DNA of 64,000 bases from Smallanthus sonchifolius (GCA_023525975.1 CM042046.1:38719501-38783500); one strand, 5' to 3'; shown: positions 34,076 through 47,131, counted from the stretch's first letter. Numbers and translations are program-made. The notes: generated by a model not told the origin, from the sequence alone.

Positions 34076-36838
34076 TGTCACACCCCAACCGTGCATCTTA
34101 ACCACGGGTGCGACTTAATTGACAAAAGAACACAATGGAATAAAGACATTTACTATTAAAATTTCATAATATTAAAAAAATCCCAATTACATAAGTTTCG
34201 AATTAAACCAAACAGATAACATGTTCAAAAGACAAGTAACTTAAAATAAGATTCTTCAATTGATATCTAGGCAAATCCTATGTGATATTGACTTGACCTA
34301 TCACGAGCTTAATCACCTGAAACATATACGAAAAACAAGTGTCAACTAAAAATAGTTGGTGAGAAATCACAGGTTTAATAAAAGTATAAGTTTGGCAAAG
34401 GTGACAATTCATATTCCAAGATCATCATATAGCACGTAATAAAACAAACACATGATTAGCAAATCCAACCTAAAATGATGAGTAACGAATAAGTGGTACA
34501 ACTCGCAAGTTGCACTAATAACGAATAAGATGTCCAACCAAAAGTTGTCCATAAAGTATATGCGGTTTCCATCCTATGGCCCATATCTGTACTACCGTTG
34601 GCATGAAAGTTTCAAGTTAAGGATTTGCAAGTTTAACGTTTATCATGTTGTGTTCATTTACTCACATACATATATGATTCGCTTGTTTTAGAATTGTTTG
34701 AAAACGTGTTTTAATGCGTGCCAACGCGTACATGTTTCCCCCAAAACGATTTGAATAAAGTGGGGCTATGAAGTCTCACCTTGAAAGCTAGACGAGATAA
34801 GAAACTTGAACGAATAGACGAGATGAATCACGGACCAGACCCTAAACAAATAAATAAACCAGTTTTAGGGTAGGTTCGATGGTTACGAGTGTTAGATAGA
34901 CGGTTCGGGTCATAAGATTAAGAATTAGTTGCAAAAATAGAGTTTTAGTTGATTTTCAGATTTGGACAGCAAAGTAGCTGAACAGAAACGGGATTGTTAA
35001 AAATATCAAACGACGTCTAAAAATTATAAAATTTTACAGGGAATTAGTATAAGTTGTTCCGAAGAAGTTTCGTTTAGAAAGTTTTTCCATTTGAGACTCG
35101 GATCATAGCCAAAATAGTCCAACAAGACAGAAGGTACTGAAAAATGTTTCTGTCCTGTTTTGGCTACTACGGAGTCATACTTTTGAACTAGAAAACGATC
35201 CAATTATGGTTAGAAAGGAAATTCGACTAAATACGTCGTGGAAATTTAGTTTGCTCAGTTTAGATTAATTATGGTCAAGTTACGCCCAGTTAAATTTAGC
35301 ACAGTTTCTGTCCAAAATCAATGGTTGCACTTAAGTGGTCCGTTTAGGGTTTTAAGATTACCGAACGCGCAAATAAAAATTAGACGAATGTTAGTATGTT
35401 ATTATAATACATAATATAATTAGATTAGGTTAGCCAAAACGTCCCGTGTCACCGGTCTAGCCATGATATTCACAGAAGCGTTTTGGAGAATCACAGAATG
35501 CAATCGGCATAGCCGACACGAGCAAGCGGATTCTATATTTAATTAGCGTGTGAGTTCATATAAGTGATAATATAGAATAAATAACATGTTTTAAGTTAGC
35601 AAGAACATACTAAAGCATCGGCAGAGCCACTTTTGCAATAGTTGTCTTGAGGATTCGCAGAATGCGACGGCATAGCTGCCATTGCAAACGGGATCCTTTG
35701 TTTGTTAGTTGGTGATGTTAGCTTGATTTATTAGTTTGATTAAGATTATTAGAGGGTTTTTAGGGCTGAGGTTTCACATGATCAAGTGATCATGGATAGA
35801 AAATAGAAAAAGATTGAGGGGATGAAGAAAGAATAAAATAAAAAGACGGTATTCAACTTCGGAGGGTTACTTACTTGTTTGATCTTCAAACTCTTGGAAT
35901 CCTCTAAGGGATTTTCGAAATCTTCAAGGTTGGGAAGGGATTTCACAACTTAGGAGGGGTTGGGAGTGTTTGAGGGAGAATTAGCAAAGAAAACAAGATC
36001 TTAAGTCTCCTATTTATACTAATGGTTGAAGGGGTGTAAATATGGAATGTCTTGGAAAGCAATTTTGGGTTTTAGGGCCCTCAAATCTGCGAAATTTTCC
36101 TCAATGGGGCTGGGTTTTGTGGTTTCTTGCTTGGGCTAGGTCCAAGAGTTGGTGGGTTGGGTCCTAGCTTGATCCGGTTGAGTGCGCGCATTCGAAAATT
36201 GTGATTTTAAGCATTTCTAAGCGAAATTGGCAAATGTTTTCAACATTAAAGTTGATTGTCATAACAAAAAGAGTATGTTTAGCTAAAAATATTTAAGTTA
36301 AAGTTACGTTATTCGCGTATAGTAGTTGGCGATCGGTGGGCGAGAAAACGGACTTTTTGATCGTTTTTCGAATTTCAGGATTTATTTAAGGAAAGTTTTG
36401 CAAACAAACTTTGTTTTAATTAAAGAAATGAATATTTTAAATATTTAAAACATAAATTAATGTCATGTTAAACGATTTGTCGGTCGTGGACGGTACGTAG
36501 TTAACGACGGTTTAAAAGGAGAACGATCGCACGAAAGTACTAACTAGTACTTTTAAGCATCAATTCACATTGAATGGGTTGTAAGAACATGTTTGAGATG
36601 TATGGGGGTGGTTCATGTGTATTTAATGTGTCATAAAGATCAATTAAGTCTACGTGCGATCCATGAATCAATCACAGATAAGTATAAGTCTTTGAAATCA
36701 AGCATAAACGTAATGTTTCACATGTTAACTAGTATTGTAACAACGTCTGAATAGGATTTCAAGTAAAATGAAATGTCATGCGAATTTTAATTGATAAGTC
36801 TAGAATGAGTACAAGTAGTGAAAATCAGAAGTGTCACA
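34076..36838 (-). repeat. 3' LTR of element B
   Basis: 2763-bp LTR with a minus-strand TATA box (tatttata, 36011-36018). It ends next to the purine tract at 36839. Near-identical to 42202-44967. Confidence 0.95.
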
Positions 36839-36849
36839 GTCTCCCCTAG
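36839..36849 (-). promoter_or_regulatory. polypurine tract of element B
   Basis: The minus strand reads CTAGGGGAGAC directly before the 3' LTR; it primes plus-strand DNA synthesis in gypsy elements. Confidence 0.75.
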
Positions 36850-36873
36850 TTAAAAGAATTTCGTCCCCGAAAT

Positions 36874-39800
36874 TCAACTAGTAGAGGCTGTAGGGTCTAG
36901 AAAGAGATGAGGGTACTTATGTTTCATTTGGTCTTCACGTTCCCAGGTGAACTCAGGACCATGCTTGGCTTCCCAACGAACTTTCACGATAGGGATGCGG
37001 CTACGCTTGAGTTGCTTGACTTCACGGTCCATGATTTCAACGGGCTTTTCGACGAAATGCATAGAGTTGTCGATACGAACATCATCCAGAGGAACTTGAA
37101 GTGTGTCATCAGCAAGGCACATTTTAAGGTTTGATACATGAAAAACGTCATGAACGTTACAAAGTTCGGTTGGTAGCTTGAGTCTATAGGCTACTGGGCC
37201 AATCCTTTCAAGAATTTCGATTGGCCCAACGAACCTAAGGGCTAGCTTTCTCTTCTTCCCAAATCGGACAACAACTTTCCAGGGGGAAACCTTGAGTAAG
37301 ACTCTATCACCGACTTGAAATTCAAGGGGCTTCCTACGGTTGTCAGCATAACTCATTTGACGATCGCGAGAGGCCTTGAGTCTTTCTTGAATTTGAAGTA
37401 TCTTGTCGGTGGTTTCTTGAATGAGTTCAGGACCGGTGATTTGAGCGTCTCCGATCTCGGTCCAACACACCGGAGATCGAAACTTCCTACCATATAGAGC
37501 CTCGAAAGGGGCGCACTTGATGCTCGTATGGTAACTATTGTTGTAAGAGAATTCGATGAGTGGCAAGTGTTGATCCCAACTTCCTCCAAAGTCAATCACA
37601 CAAGAACAGAGCATGTCTTCCAAGGTCTGTATGGTACTTTCACTTTGACCATCAGTCTGGGGATGGTAAGCCATGCTAAGGTTCAAACGAGTTCCCAAAG
37701 CTTTCTGTAAAGATTGCCAGAATCGGGAGGTAAAACGGCTATCACGGTCAGAGATAATGGATAGAGGGACACCGTGACGTGTGACGACCTCATTGATATA
37801 GAGTCTGGAAAGCTTCTCCATTTTGTAGTCCTCACGGATTGGGAGAAAATGAGCGGATTTGGTTAAGCGGTCAACAATGACCCAGATGGAGTCATGACCA
37901 CTAGAGGTTCGCGGAAGCTTAGTGATGAAGTCCATGGAAATTTGCTCCCATTTCCATTGTGGGATTTCGGGTTGTTGGAGAAGACCAGATGGTTTCTGGT
38001 GCTCAGCTTTAACTTTAGAACAAGTAAGACACTTCCCTACATAGAGGGCGATGTCTTTCTTCATTCCTGGCCACCAATAAAACTCTTTCAAGTCGTGATA
38101 CATCTTATCAGCACCGGGATGAACAGAATAACGGGATTTATGTGCTTCATCAAGGATAAGGGTTCGGAGCTCACTTGAGTCGGGGATCCAAATTCGACCA
38201 ATGAAGTAAAGGAGATCATCGGGTTTGGGTTCCAAGTGCTTTTCGACACCACAATCCAAATCCTTCTTCAACTCATAATTTGCAACAACTTGTTTTTGAG
38301 CTAGGAGGATCTTATCTTTGAGACTGGTTTGGACCAACATTCCCGTGGCTCGCACATGGGTGGGTTTGATTCGGTCCTTACGGCTAAGGGCGTCAGCCAC
38401 CACATTAGCTTTCCCCGGGTGGTAACGAATTTCGCAATCGTAGTCGCTAAGTAATTCAACCCAACGTCGCTGCCTCATGTTGAGTTCTTTCTGGTTCAGA
38501 ATATGTTGAAGGCTCTTGTGATCAGTAAAAACCACACATTTAGTGCCGTAGAGATAATGTCTCCAGATTTTCAAAGCAAAGACCACCACACCCAACTCAA
38601 GGTCATGAGTGGTGTAGTTCTTTTCGTGAACCTTGAGTTGTCTGGATGCATAGGCTATGACCTTGTCTCGTTGCATCAACACGCAACCAAGACCTTGGTT
38701 TGAGGCATCACAGTATACAACGAAATCATCATTGCCATCGGGAAGACTTAGAATAGGGGAGTTGCACAATTTCTGCGTAAGAGTTTGGAACGCATCTTCT
38801 TGCTTTTGTTCCCAGACGAAAGGCTTATTTTTCTGAGTTAATGTAGTGAGAGGCAGGGCAATCTTCAAAAAGTTTGGGATGAATCTTCGATAATAACCCG
38901 CCAAACCCATAAACGAACGGATCTCAGAGGGTGTGGATGGTGTACTCCAATTCTTGATAGCGGTGACTTTGGCTGGATCGACGTGTATACCCTGGTTGTT
39001 GATCACGTGACCCAAGAAATGAATTTCTCTAAGCCAGAATTCACACTTGAAGAATTTAGCATAAAGTTGTTCCTTCTTCAAGAGTTCCAAAATCAGCTTA
39101 AGGTGGGTTGTATGATCCTCTTTGGTTCGGGAGTAGATCAAGATGTCATCGATGAAGACAATGACAAATTGATCTAGGTAGGGTTTGCAGACACGGTTCA
39201 TGAGGTCCATGAACACCGCGGGCGCATTGGTTAACCCAAAAGGCATAACCATGAACTCGTAGTGTCCATAACGAGTTCTAAAAGTAGTTTTGGGAATGTC
39301 CTCTTCATGGACTCGGAGTTGATGATACCCAGATCAGAGGTCAATCTTCGAGAAATAAGTTGCTCCTTGCAGTTGATCAAAAAGGTCATCGATCCTAGGT
39401 AGCGGGTAACGATTCTTGATGGTAAGCTTGTTTAGTTCACGGTAGTCGATGCACATGCGGAAGGACCCATCCTTCTTCTTGACAAAGAGAACCGGAGCTC
39501 CCCAAGGTGAGAAGCTCGGTCTAATGAATCCCTTGTCCAGCAGCTCTTGTAGTTGGCTAGATAGTTCTTGCATCTCAGAAGGGGCTAGGCGGAACGGAGA
39601 TTTGGCAATGGGGTTAGCTCCCGGTAAAAGATCAATCCGAAATTCAACTTTTCGAGTTGGAGGGAGTCCATGCAAGTCATCCGGGAATACTTCCGGAAAA
39701 TCTCGGATGATCGGTATATCTTGTAATTTCTTTTCTTCAGATTTCTCGACCACATATGCCAAGAAAGCATAGTATCGCTTCCTAAAATATCTACGTGCCT

Positions 39801-41355
39801 TCATGCAGGAGATGAATTTCAAACCTTTGCAAGGTTTCTCTCCAAAGATTTTCAAGGTCTCACCGGATGGTAGAGGGATACGAATGAGTTTCTCCGAACA
39901 GTTGATTTCCGCATGATTGTGGGATAGCCAATCCATTCCCACGATGATATCAAAACTCCCAAGAGTGATGGGTATCAGGTCGATAGAGAATGTGTGATCG
40001 TTAAGAGTTAGAGCACAACCTCGGACAACGGAATGCACAACAGTTAGTTTGCCATCAGCTATTTCTATAGTATAAGAAGGTTCAAGAGCGGTACGACAAG
40101 TTTTAAGTAAAGGTTAAAATTCTTAGGAGACAAAGCTTTTATCCGCTCCGGTATCAAATAAGATAGAGGCATAACGATTATTGATGAGAAACGTACCAGT
40201 AACCACGACATTGTCATTTCTGGCCTCGGTTGCTCCTATGGCAAAAGTGCGAGCACGTGCACCTCGGTTATTGTTGTTGAGCTTCGGGCATTGGTTTTTG
40301 TAGTGATCAGGAGCACCACATTCATAACAGGCCCTACCATTGATGATGGCAGGAGTGGCATTTTGGGTAGTAGCAGCCTTTTCAGCTACGCGACAAACGT
40401 TAGCAAAATGACCAAGCCTTCCACATTTAGTGCACGAACGACATTGAACAGTAGTAGGGTGATGGTATTGACACCTTGCACACAGCGGGTGAGGTCCACT
40501 ATATGGCTTCCTGCCAGGTGCAGGTCTAGGTGCTACTTGGGCAACAGGAACAACTGGGGTAACCATGGCAAAGCTTTTAGAGGTCTTTTGCTTCTTGTGG
40601 CGATACTCAGGCTTTTTCGCCACTTCCTCCTTAACTCTCTTGTCACCTTTCCTGAATAGAACTCCAGACTTAACTAGATCGTCCGTTAAGGACGCAGATA
40701 AACGAATAGCAACTTGAAGTGTTGATGGGCTACTACCCATGACAGTACCCCGAATTTGAGGAGGAAGGCCTCCAATATAACGATCAATCATTCGGGTCAA
40801 GGGTGTAACCAGATGAGGGACTAGGATGCAGAGTTCATGAAAGCGTGTGTTGTACGCCTCACTCTCCCCACTATCCTGGGTAAGGTCCCACAACTCAATC
40901 TCCAACTTCTTCATCTCATTGCTAGGACAGAACTCCTCGATCATAATTTCCTTGAGCTTATCCCAAGTCATAGCAAGAGCTCCTTCCTTATCCCGAATTT
41001 TCTTTTCAGCATTCCACCAAGTCAGTGCCCTCCTTTGGAAGACACTTGAAGCATATTTTACCTTAAGTTCATCGGGGCAGTCACTCATCTCAAATGTGTT
41101 CTCCATGCCTTCAAACCATTGCAATAGCCCTGTCGCACCTTCACATCCAAGGTACTTGTGTGGGTTACAAGAGTTGAAGTGCTTAAAAGTACAAACACTC
41201 CCACTAGATCCTCCGGTGGAGTTGTTGATTTGAGTGACAATAGTGGGTAAGACCGCAGCAAGTTGTTGAGTGAGCAGGGTGGCTATGGCGGTGGTTTCGG
41301 CGGAGGCTTCACTGGTGTTAGCCACGGTGTTATCAGGATCACGACGAGGAGGCAT
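36874..41355 (-). pseudogene. gag-pol polyprotein of element B, three in-frame stops
   Basis: One frame of 1494 codons runs from ATG 41355 to the stop at 36874. In order: Retrotrans_gag core (about 41150-40800), two CCHC knuckles (CTKCGRLGHFANVC and CYECGAPDHYKNQC), aspartic protease (FDTGADKSF near 40140), reverse transcriptase (FIDDILIYS catalytic pair near 39150), RNase H (VYCDASNQGLG, FTDHKSLQHIL), integrase (H-H-C-C finger ending CLTCSKVK; D, D, E at MDFITKLP, ISDRDSRF and GQSESTIQTLE), a GPY/F-like segment, and a chromodomain (VKVRWEAKHGPEFTWE, about 36980-36890). This order and the chromodomain place it in the Tekay/Del chromoviruses. Stops interrupt the frame at 40123-40125 and 40114-40116 (TAA, after the protease motif) and at 39334-39336 (TGA, in RT). 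No frameshift was seen. Confidence 0.93.
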
Positions 41356-41586
41356 TCTACGAAAAAGAAATCATAAGTCGATAGTTAGGATAGACATTCA
41401 AGAATTAAAAGTGACAATATTTATAAATAAAATCACTCATTCATTAATATTAATGTCTTACAAGATAAATAAAACATATATTTAAAACATATATGTCGAA
41501 TTACAAATGAAATATAAAGACAAAACTGACTAGTCAAAATTCAAGATTCGGATGAATGATACTAGTGAGACGTGTTTTAGCCTATA

Positions 41587-41686
41587 AGTGAGCACTCACT
41601 CCAAGGGTCCCCAGGTAAGTGCGACTCGTAACGAACGTGCCTCACTTTCCTTTGACAAAACCCCCAGTGTACAGGCGCTCACCCTT
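41587..41686 (-). promoter_or_regulatory. leader hairpin in element B
   Basis: Between the PBS and gag, the outer stem gtgagc/gctcac and the inner stem (aggtaagtg with cactttcct, allowing a mismatch or GU) flank a small apical loop. It is the positional counterpart of the hairpin at 29517-29625 in element A. Confidence 0.5.
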
Positions 41687-41742
41687 CCAGATTACACGTG
41701 TCTCTAGTATCACTATCCAAGCCTTTGAGTTTGATGAGAACA

Positions 41743-42075
41743 TTATGGATTGGGCCTTGCCCAAGAGTTGGATTCAGCTTCACAAGTCAGCTTTCTTTTC
41801 TTGAACGGGAGTTGGGCCTCAGAAGTGGTTCCAACATGGCTCTCTTGGTCTTCGGATTCCGAATCACTTGATATGTTGATTACTTCAGGCTTCGGTGCAG
41901 GCCGACTTGTCGCATCGGAGATTAACTCGGGCTTGACATTATGTTTCGAGGGTAGCAGGCTTCCAGAGAAAGATGATCGTGGTGAGATTAGCCTACTCCA
42001 ACTAATTGGGCTTTGGGACCCATCAATGAAAATAAGGCTTGAATTGCTAGAGATGTCAGCAGAGTACGACGACAT
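41743..42075 (-). CDS. pre-gag leader ORF of element B, 110 residues
   Basis: The ORF starts at ATG 42075, 111 bp after the PBS, and ends before gag (ATG 41355). I do not know the protein. It is Ser-rich, with a hydrophobic-acidic stretch PEVINISSDSESEDQES (about residues 62-78) that fits a SUMO-interacting motif (VINI followed by acidic residues), and a basic KKRK (about residues 92-95) that fits a nuclear localisation signal. Upstream ORFs in plant retrotransposon leaders may be translated or may reduce gag translation. Without comparison to other copies it could also be chance. Confidence 0.4.
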   Translation of the reverse strand: MSSYSADISSNSSLIFIDGSQSPISWSRLISPRSSFSGSLLPSKHNVKPELISDATSRPAPKPEVINISSDSESEDQESHVGTTSEAQLPFKKRKLTCEAESNSWARPNP

Positions 42076-42185
42076 ACTAAAGATAAGAGAGTTAGTGGAT
42101 TAGAATCACATAAGCATATAAGTTTCAAAGGGGAGCTTAGGTTATATAGTCTAGGTCAAATGGTTGCCTAATTCTCTATAACCAC

Positions 42186-42198
42186 GGCTCTGATACCA
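42186..42198 (-). promoter_or_regulatory. primer-binding site of element B (initiator tRNA-Met)
   Basis: The minus strand TGGTATCAGAGCC starts 3 bp after the end of the 5' LTR (42202). Confidence 0.92.
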
Positions 42199-42201
42199 AT
42201 C

Positions 42202-44967
42202 TGTCACACCCCAACCGTGCATCTTAACCACGGGTGCGACTTAATTGACAAAAGAACACAATGGAATAAAGACATTTACTATTAAAGTTTCATAATATTA
42301 AAAAAAATCCCAATTACATAAGTTTCGAATTAAACCAAACAGATAACATGTTCAAAAGATAAGCAACTTAAAATAAGATTCTTCAATTGATATCTAGGCA
42401 AATCCTATGTGATATTGACTTGACCTATCACGAGCTTAATCACCTGAAACATGTACGAAAAACAAGTGTCAACTAAAAATAGTTGGTGAGAAATCACAGG
42501 TTTAATAAAAGTATAAGTTTGGCAAAGGTGACAATTCATATTCCAAGATCATCATATAGCACGTAATAAAACAAACACATGATTAGCAAATCCAACCTAA
42601 AATGATGAGTAACGAATAAGTGGTACAACTCGCAAGTTGCACTAATAACGAATAAGATGTCCAACCAAAAGTTGTCCATAAAGTATATGCGGTTTCCATC
42701 CTATGGCCCATATCTGTACTACCGTTGGCTTGAAAGTTTCAAGTTAAGGATTTGCAAGTTTAACGTTTATCATGTTGTGTTCATTTACTCACATACATAT
42801 ATGATTCGCTTGTTTTAGAATTGGTTGAAAACGTGTTTTAATGCGTGCCAACGCGTACATGTTTCCCCCAAAACGATTTGAATAAAGTGGGGCTATGAAG
42901 TCTCACCTTGAAAGCTAGACGAGATAAGAAACTTGAACGAATAGACGAGATGAATCACGGACCAGACCCTAAACAAATAAATAAACCAGTTTTAGGGTAG
43001 GTTCGATGGTTACGAGTGTTAGATAGGCGGTTCGGGTCATAAGATTAAGAATTAGTTGCAAAAATAGAGTTTTAGTTGATTTTCAGATTTGGACAGCAAA
43101 GTAGCTGAACAGAAACGGGATTGTTAAAAATATCAAACGACGTCTAAAAATTATAAAATTTTACAGGGAATTAGTATAAGTTGTTCCGAAGAAGTTTCGT
43201 TTAGAAAGTTTTTCCATTTGAGACTCGGATCATAGCCAAAATAGTCCAACAAGACAGAAGGTACTGAAAAATGTTTCTGTCCTGTTTTGGCTACTACGGA
43301 GTCATACTTTTGAACTAGAAAACGATCCAATTATGGTTAGAAAGGAAATTCGACTAAATACGTCGTGGAAATTGAGTTTGCTCAGTTTAGATTAATTATG
43401 GTCAAGTTACGCCCAGTTAAATTTAGCACAGTTTCTGTCCAAAATCAATGGTTGCACTTAAGTGGTCCGTTTAGGGTTTTAAGATTACCGAACGCGCAAA
43501 TAAAAATTAGACGAATGTTAGTATGTTATTATAATACATAATATAATTAGATTAGGTTAGCCAAAACGTCCCGTGTCACCGGTCTAGCCATGATATTCAC
43601 AGAAGCGTTTTGGAGAATCACAGAATGCAATCGGCATAGCCGACACGAGCAAGCGGATTCTATATTTAATTAGCGTGTGAGTTCATATAAGTGATAATAT
43701 AGAATAAATAACATGTTTTAAGTTAGCAAGAACATACTAAAGCATCGGCAGAGCCACTTTTGCAATAGTTGTCTTGAGGATTCGCAGAATGCGACGGCAT
43801 AGCTGCCATTGCAAACGGGATCCTTTGTTTGTTAGTTGGTGATGTTAGCTTGATTTATTAGTTTGATTAAGATTATTAGAGGGTTTTTAGGGCTGAGGTT
43901 TCACATGATCAAGTGATCATGGATAGAAAATAGAAAAAGATTGAGGGGATGAAGAAAGAATAAAATAAAAAGACGGTATTCAACTTCGGAGGGTTACTTA
44001 CTTGTTTGATCTTCAAACTCTTGGAATCCTCTTAGGGATTTTCGAAATCTTCAAGGTTGGGAAGGGATTTCACAACTTAGGAGGGGTTGGGAGTGTTTGA
44101 GGGAGAATTAGCAAAGAAAACAAGATCTTAAGTCTCCTATTTATACTAATGGTTGAAGGGGTGTAAATATGGAATGTTTTGGAAAGCAATTTAGGGTTTT
44201 AGGGCCCTCAAATCTGCGAAATTTTACTCAATGGGGCTGGGTTTTTTGTGGTTTCTTGCTTGGGCTAGGTCCGAGAATAGGTGGGTTGGGTCCTAGCTTG
44301 ATCCGATTGAGTGCGCGCATTCGAAAATTGCGATTTTAAGCATTTCTAAGCGAAATTGGCAAATGTTTTCAACATTAAAGTTGATTGTCATAACAAAAAG
44401 AGTATGTTTAGCTAAAAACATTTAAGTTAAAGTTACGTTATTTGCGTATAGTAGTTGGCGATCGGTGGGCGAGAAAACGGATTTTTTGATCGTTTTTTGA
44501 ATTTCAGGATTTATTTAAGGAAAGTTTTGCAAACAAACTTTGTTTTAATTAAAGAAATGAATATTTTAAACATTTAAAACATAAATTAATGTCATGTTAA
44601 ACGATTTGTCGGTCGTGGACGGTACGTAGTTAACGACGGTTTAAAAGGCGAACGATCGCACGAAAGTACTAACTAGTACTTTTAAGCATCAATTCAAATT
44701 GAATGGGTTGTAAGAACATGTTTGAGATGTATGGGGGTGGTTCATGTGTATTTAATGTGTCATAAAGATCAATTAAGTCTACGTGCGATCCATGAATCAA
44801 TCACAGATAAGTATAAGTCTTTGAAATCAAGCATAAACGTAATGTTTCACATGTGAACTAGTATTGTAACAACGTCTGAATAGGATTTCAAGTACAATGA
44901 AATGTCATGCGGATTTTCATTGATAAGTCTAGAATGAGTACAAGTAGTGAAAATCAGAAGTGTCACA
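42202..44967 (-). repeat. 5' LTR of element B with promoter
   Basis: 2766-bp LTR that would drive the element. The minus-strand TATA box is tatttata at 44138-44145, and a GTAAGTAA donor-like site lies downstream of it near 43995. It ends at the ATACC target duplication. Confidence 0.93.
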
Positions 44968-45517
44968 ATACCCGAATGGTTGAGAGGTTTACGGTTGAGC
45001 TTAAATGAGTTTGAATTCAAAATACGCGTTGTTAGGCTCGATGTTGAGCATTGAATACATTTAGGTTACAGTCGCACGCTCGAGTCAAGACTCGAGGTAC
45101 ACTGAATTTGGCCAGAATCGCGATTTCGCGCAAAAGGGGTGGGAACCGGTTGCTGCGGGGTTTCGAACGGGTGACTAGTTTGAACTTCGTAGGTTTGGTC
45201 GAATTACACAAACAGTCCCTGAAGTATCTAGCCTTTATCATTTTATGTTGGAACTTAGTTGAAATGAGTTTCGAAAGCGACAGTTTCGGTCCCTAGACTT
45301 TATAATAAAGTGTTTTATTTTATAAAAATCCAAATAAGTTTTATAAGTTTTGTAAAAATAATTTATAAGAGTTGGGTTTAAGTGTTTAGAATAAGTTTAT
45401 AAGTTTTTGTATTTATATAATTATAGTCCCATAAAGTTTTTTTTTTTTGTAAAGTTCTAAATGTTGAATTAATACGTGTGATGGTTTAGAAAATATGGGT
45501 CGGAAATCCTTGGATAT

Positions 45518-45521
<4 letters not shown>

Positions 45522-45590
<69 letters not shown>
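45522..45590. repeat. (TA)n microsatellite at the right edge of element A
   Basis: About 34 TA units. Together with the TA run before 22557 it marks the target of element A. Confidence 0.95.
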
Positions 45591-45595
<5 letters not shown>

Positions 45596-45989
45596 TGAGT
45601 TCATGAGAAAACTCACTTAAATGCGAGAACTAGAGAACCACTAAAAAAAGAAGGGGTAGAATTTTAAAGAGGAAGGGTAAAATTGAAACTTAAAATATAG
45701 AAATGTTTAAAGACATTTCTATCTTTTGTATACATTATTATTATTTTTTAAAAATTGCACTATTAAATCAAGAATTTCTTTATCTTTCATTTGAGTATAA
45801 ATAATGTTATAAAAAATAAGAATTTACTCGTCGTTTTTTTCTTTACTTTCAATATTGAATATGTGTAGTATCACCCCAAAAACGTAACACACCCTCAAAA
45901 ACCTAAACCCACCACCCCACTCCCACCCAAAAACCTAACCCCACCCCCCAAAAACCTAATGATAAAAGTAGTTAATAGGGGTTCTAAAT
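45591..45989. mobile_element. possible (TA)n-associated TIR element end
   Basis: It begins agggttgagttcatgagaaaactcac directly after the TA run, like the end of the element at 21735-22116 (agggttaggatcaaatgagaactca in reverse complement). C-rich tandem 'ccaaaaacctaa' units lie at about 45880-45960. No opposite end was found. Confidence 0.35.
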
Positions 45990-47131
45990 AAAATGATAAG
46001 TTTTTAATTAGAGTTTATTAGTTTTTAATTCTCTAAAATGATTAATTATTTATTTAAAATTGTTAGGTTAACAATCTGGTTCATATAATATTCCCGAGTC
46101 TTGAAAGTTTTATAAAATAATTTTTATAGGAAAAATAAGATTAAAAATAGGGTTTTAAAAATGTTTTAAAATAAAAAAATGACCACGGGACTCGAACCCG
46201 CGACCAGAAGCGGTTACACTTGCACACTCGCACTAGCCACTGGACCAGGGCGTATGCCTTGGTTCAAATCGGACGCGATGCGGTTTTAGCAAACAACCCG
46301 GACCTCGTCTTCTTCTCCAACCCGTAACCCAAACCCTAGCCACTCAATTCGATCGATTGAGCAGCCGATTGAACTCGAATCCTTAGGGCTTTTATTCCCC
46401 ATATCAAAACGAATCTAAAGACATCAGATTTACCTGAAATGATTAGAGGTGGAGGGAGAACGGGACCGAGATCGAGATCGGCGTTTCTTGAGCTTGTCGG
46501 AGTTCTGGAGAGGGAATGCAGCGAATGCAGAGGTGTAGAAAGTTTGTGGTGATTGTAGTGAAGGTGTGGGTTCGTTTTTATAGGCCAATTCCACGTTTAA
46601 TGTCCGAATTGAAGTCGTGATTGGTTAAGGACGGTTACGAGTTGCTTGGACTCACTTTCATTGATTTTCGTTGTAATTGATCCGTTATAGGTGATTAGAA
46701 CGGTCGTATGATTGATTATACACGTTTACACGAAGTTAAAACTCACGAATTTGATTAATCTTGCACGAATTTGAGAGGTTTGGGTTTGGTTTGACTTTCA
46801 AAAGTCAAACCTGCGTTATTTTGTTAAAAAAAATGAAAAGGGTTAAAATTGAGGGGTCAAATGTGATCAAGAGGTTCAATAGTTCAAATCAATTGTTTCA
46901 AAACAAAAACATTTTAATTACTTATAAAACAATTGATTTTATAAAAAAAAATTTAAATATCATTTGTTTAGTTATTATTAAATGTTACACTTATACTATA
47001 TAACTTTTTGTAACTTACAATAGTTTTAGTTCCATTAAGATTATTTACTTTAAAATAATGTACTTTTATAAACTCTAATTTTGATTTATAGGATTTATTT
47101 GAAATTTAGTTTTATAAGTTTATACATATAC

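Larger units (their letters stand above)
34076..44967 (-). mobile_element. Ty3/gypsy Tekay/Del-type element B, complete, minus orientation
   Basis: A 10.9-kb element with LTRs 34076-36838 and 42202-44967, TG/CA ends and a perfect 5-bp target duplication ATACC (34071-34075 and 44968-44972). It sits in the 5' LTR of element A, and the uninterrupted copy of A reads ATACC once at this place. It carries a tRNA-iMet PBS, a purine tract, a leader ORF and one gag-pol frame with a C-terminal chromodomain. The two LTRs differ at about 30 places by my count over 2.76 kb (about 1%), so insertion is recent. Three stops make this copy unlikely to be autonomous. Confidence 0.95.
22557..45521 (-). mobile_element. 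Ty3/gypsy element A, non-autonomous, minus orientation (nested inserts)
   Basis: The 3' LTR is 22557-25421, the internal region 25422-29925, and the 5' LTR 29926-45521, split by two later insertions. On the minus strand the LTR reads TGTAATATCC to GGGGTGTGACA. The PBS complementary to initiator tRNA-Met is at 29910-29922, and a purine tract (AAAGTAGGGGATAC, minus) abuts the 3' LTR at 25422. The 4.5-kb internal region has no protease, RT or integrase but carries one 191-codon ORF and a minisatellite, so it is a large non-autonomous derivative. It inserted into a TA run, so the TATAT on both sides cannot prove a target duplication. The outer edge of the left LTR lacks about 14 bp present in the right copy. 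Confidence 0.85.
29926..45521 (-). repeat. 5' LTR of element A, split in three
   Basis: The segments 29926-30974, 32809-34075 and 44968-45521 align in order with the intact LTR 22557-25421. The interruptions are an inverted-repeat element with satellite (30975-32808) and gypsy element B (34076-44967). The latter lies only 22 bp from the minus-strand TATA box (tatttata, 34046-34053), on its upstream side, so the promoter is cut off from most of its U3. Confidence 0.88.

Noticed and set aside
39449..39772. Plus-strand ORFs of 60-128 codons opposite gag-pol (36907-41233)
   Set aside because: Antisense shadows of the retroelement coding frame.
45413..45616. ORF with an Ile-Tyr run
   Set aside because: Translation of the (TA)n microsatellite.
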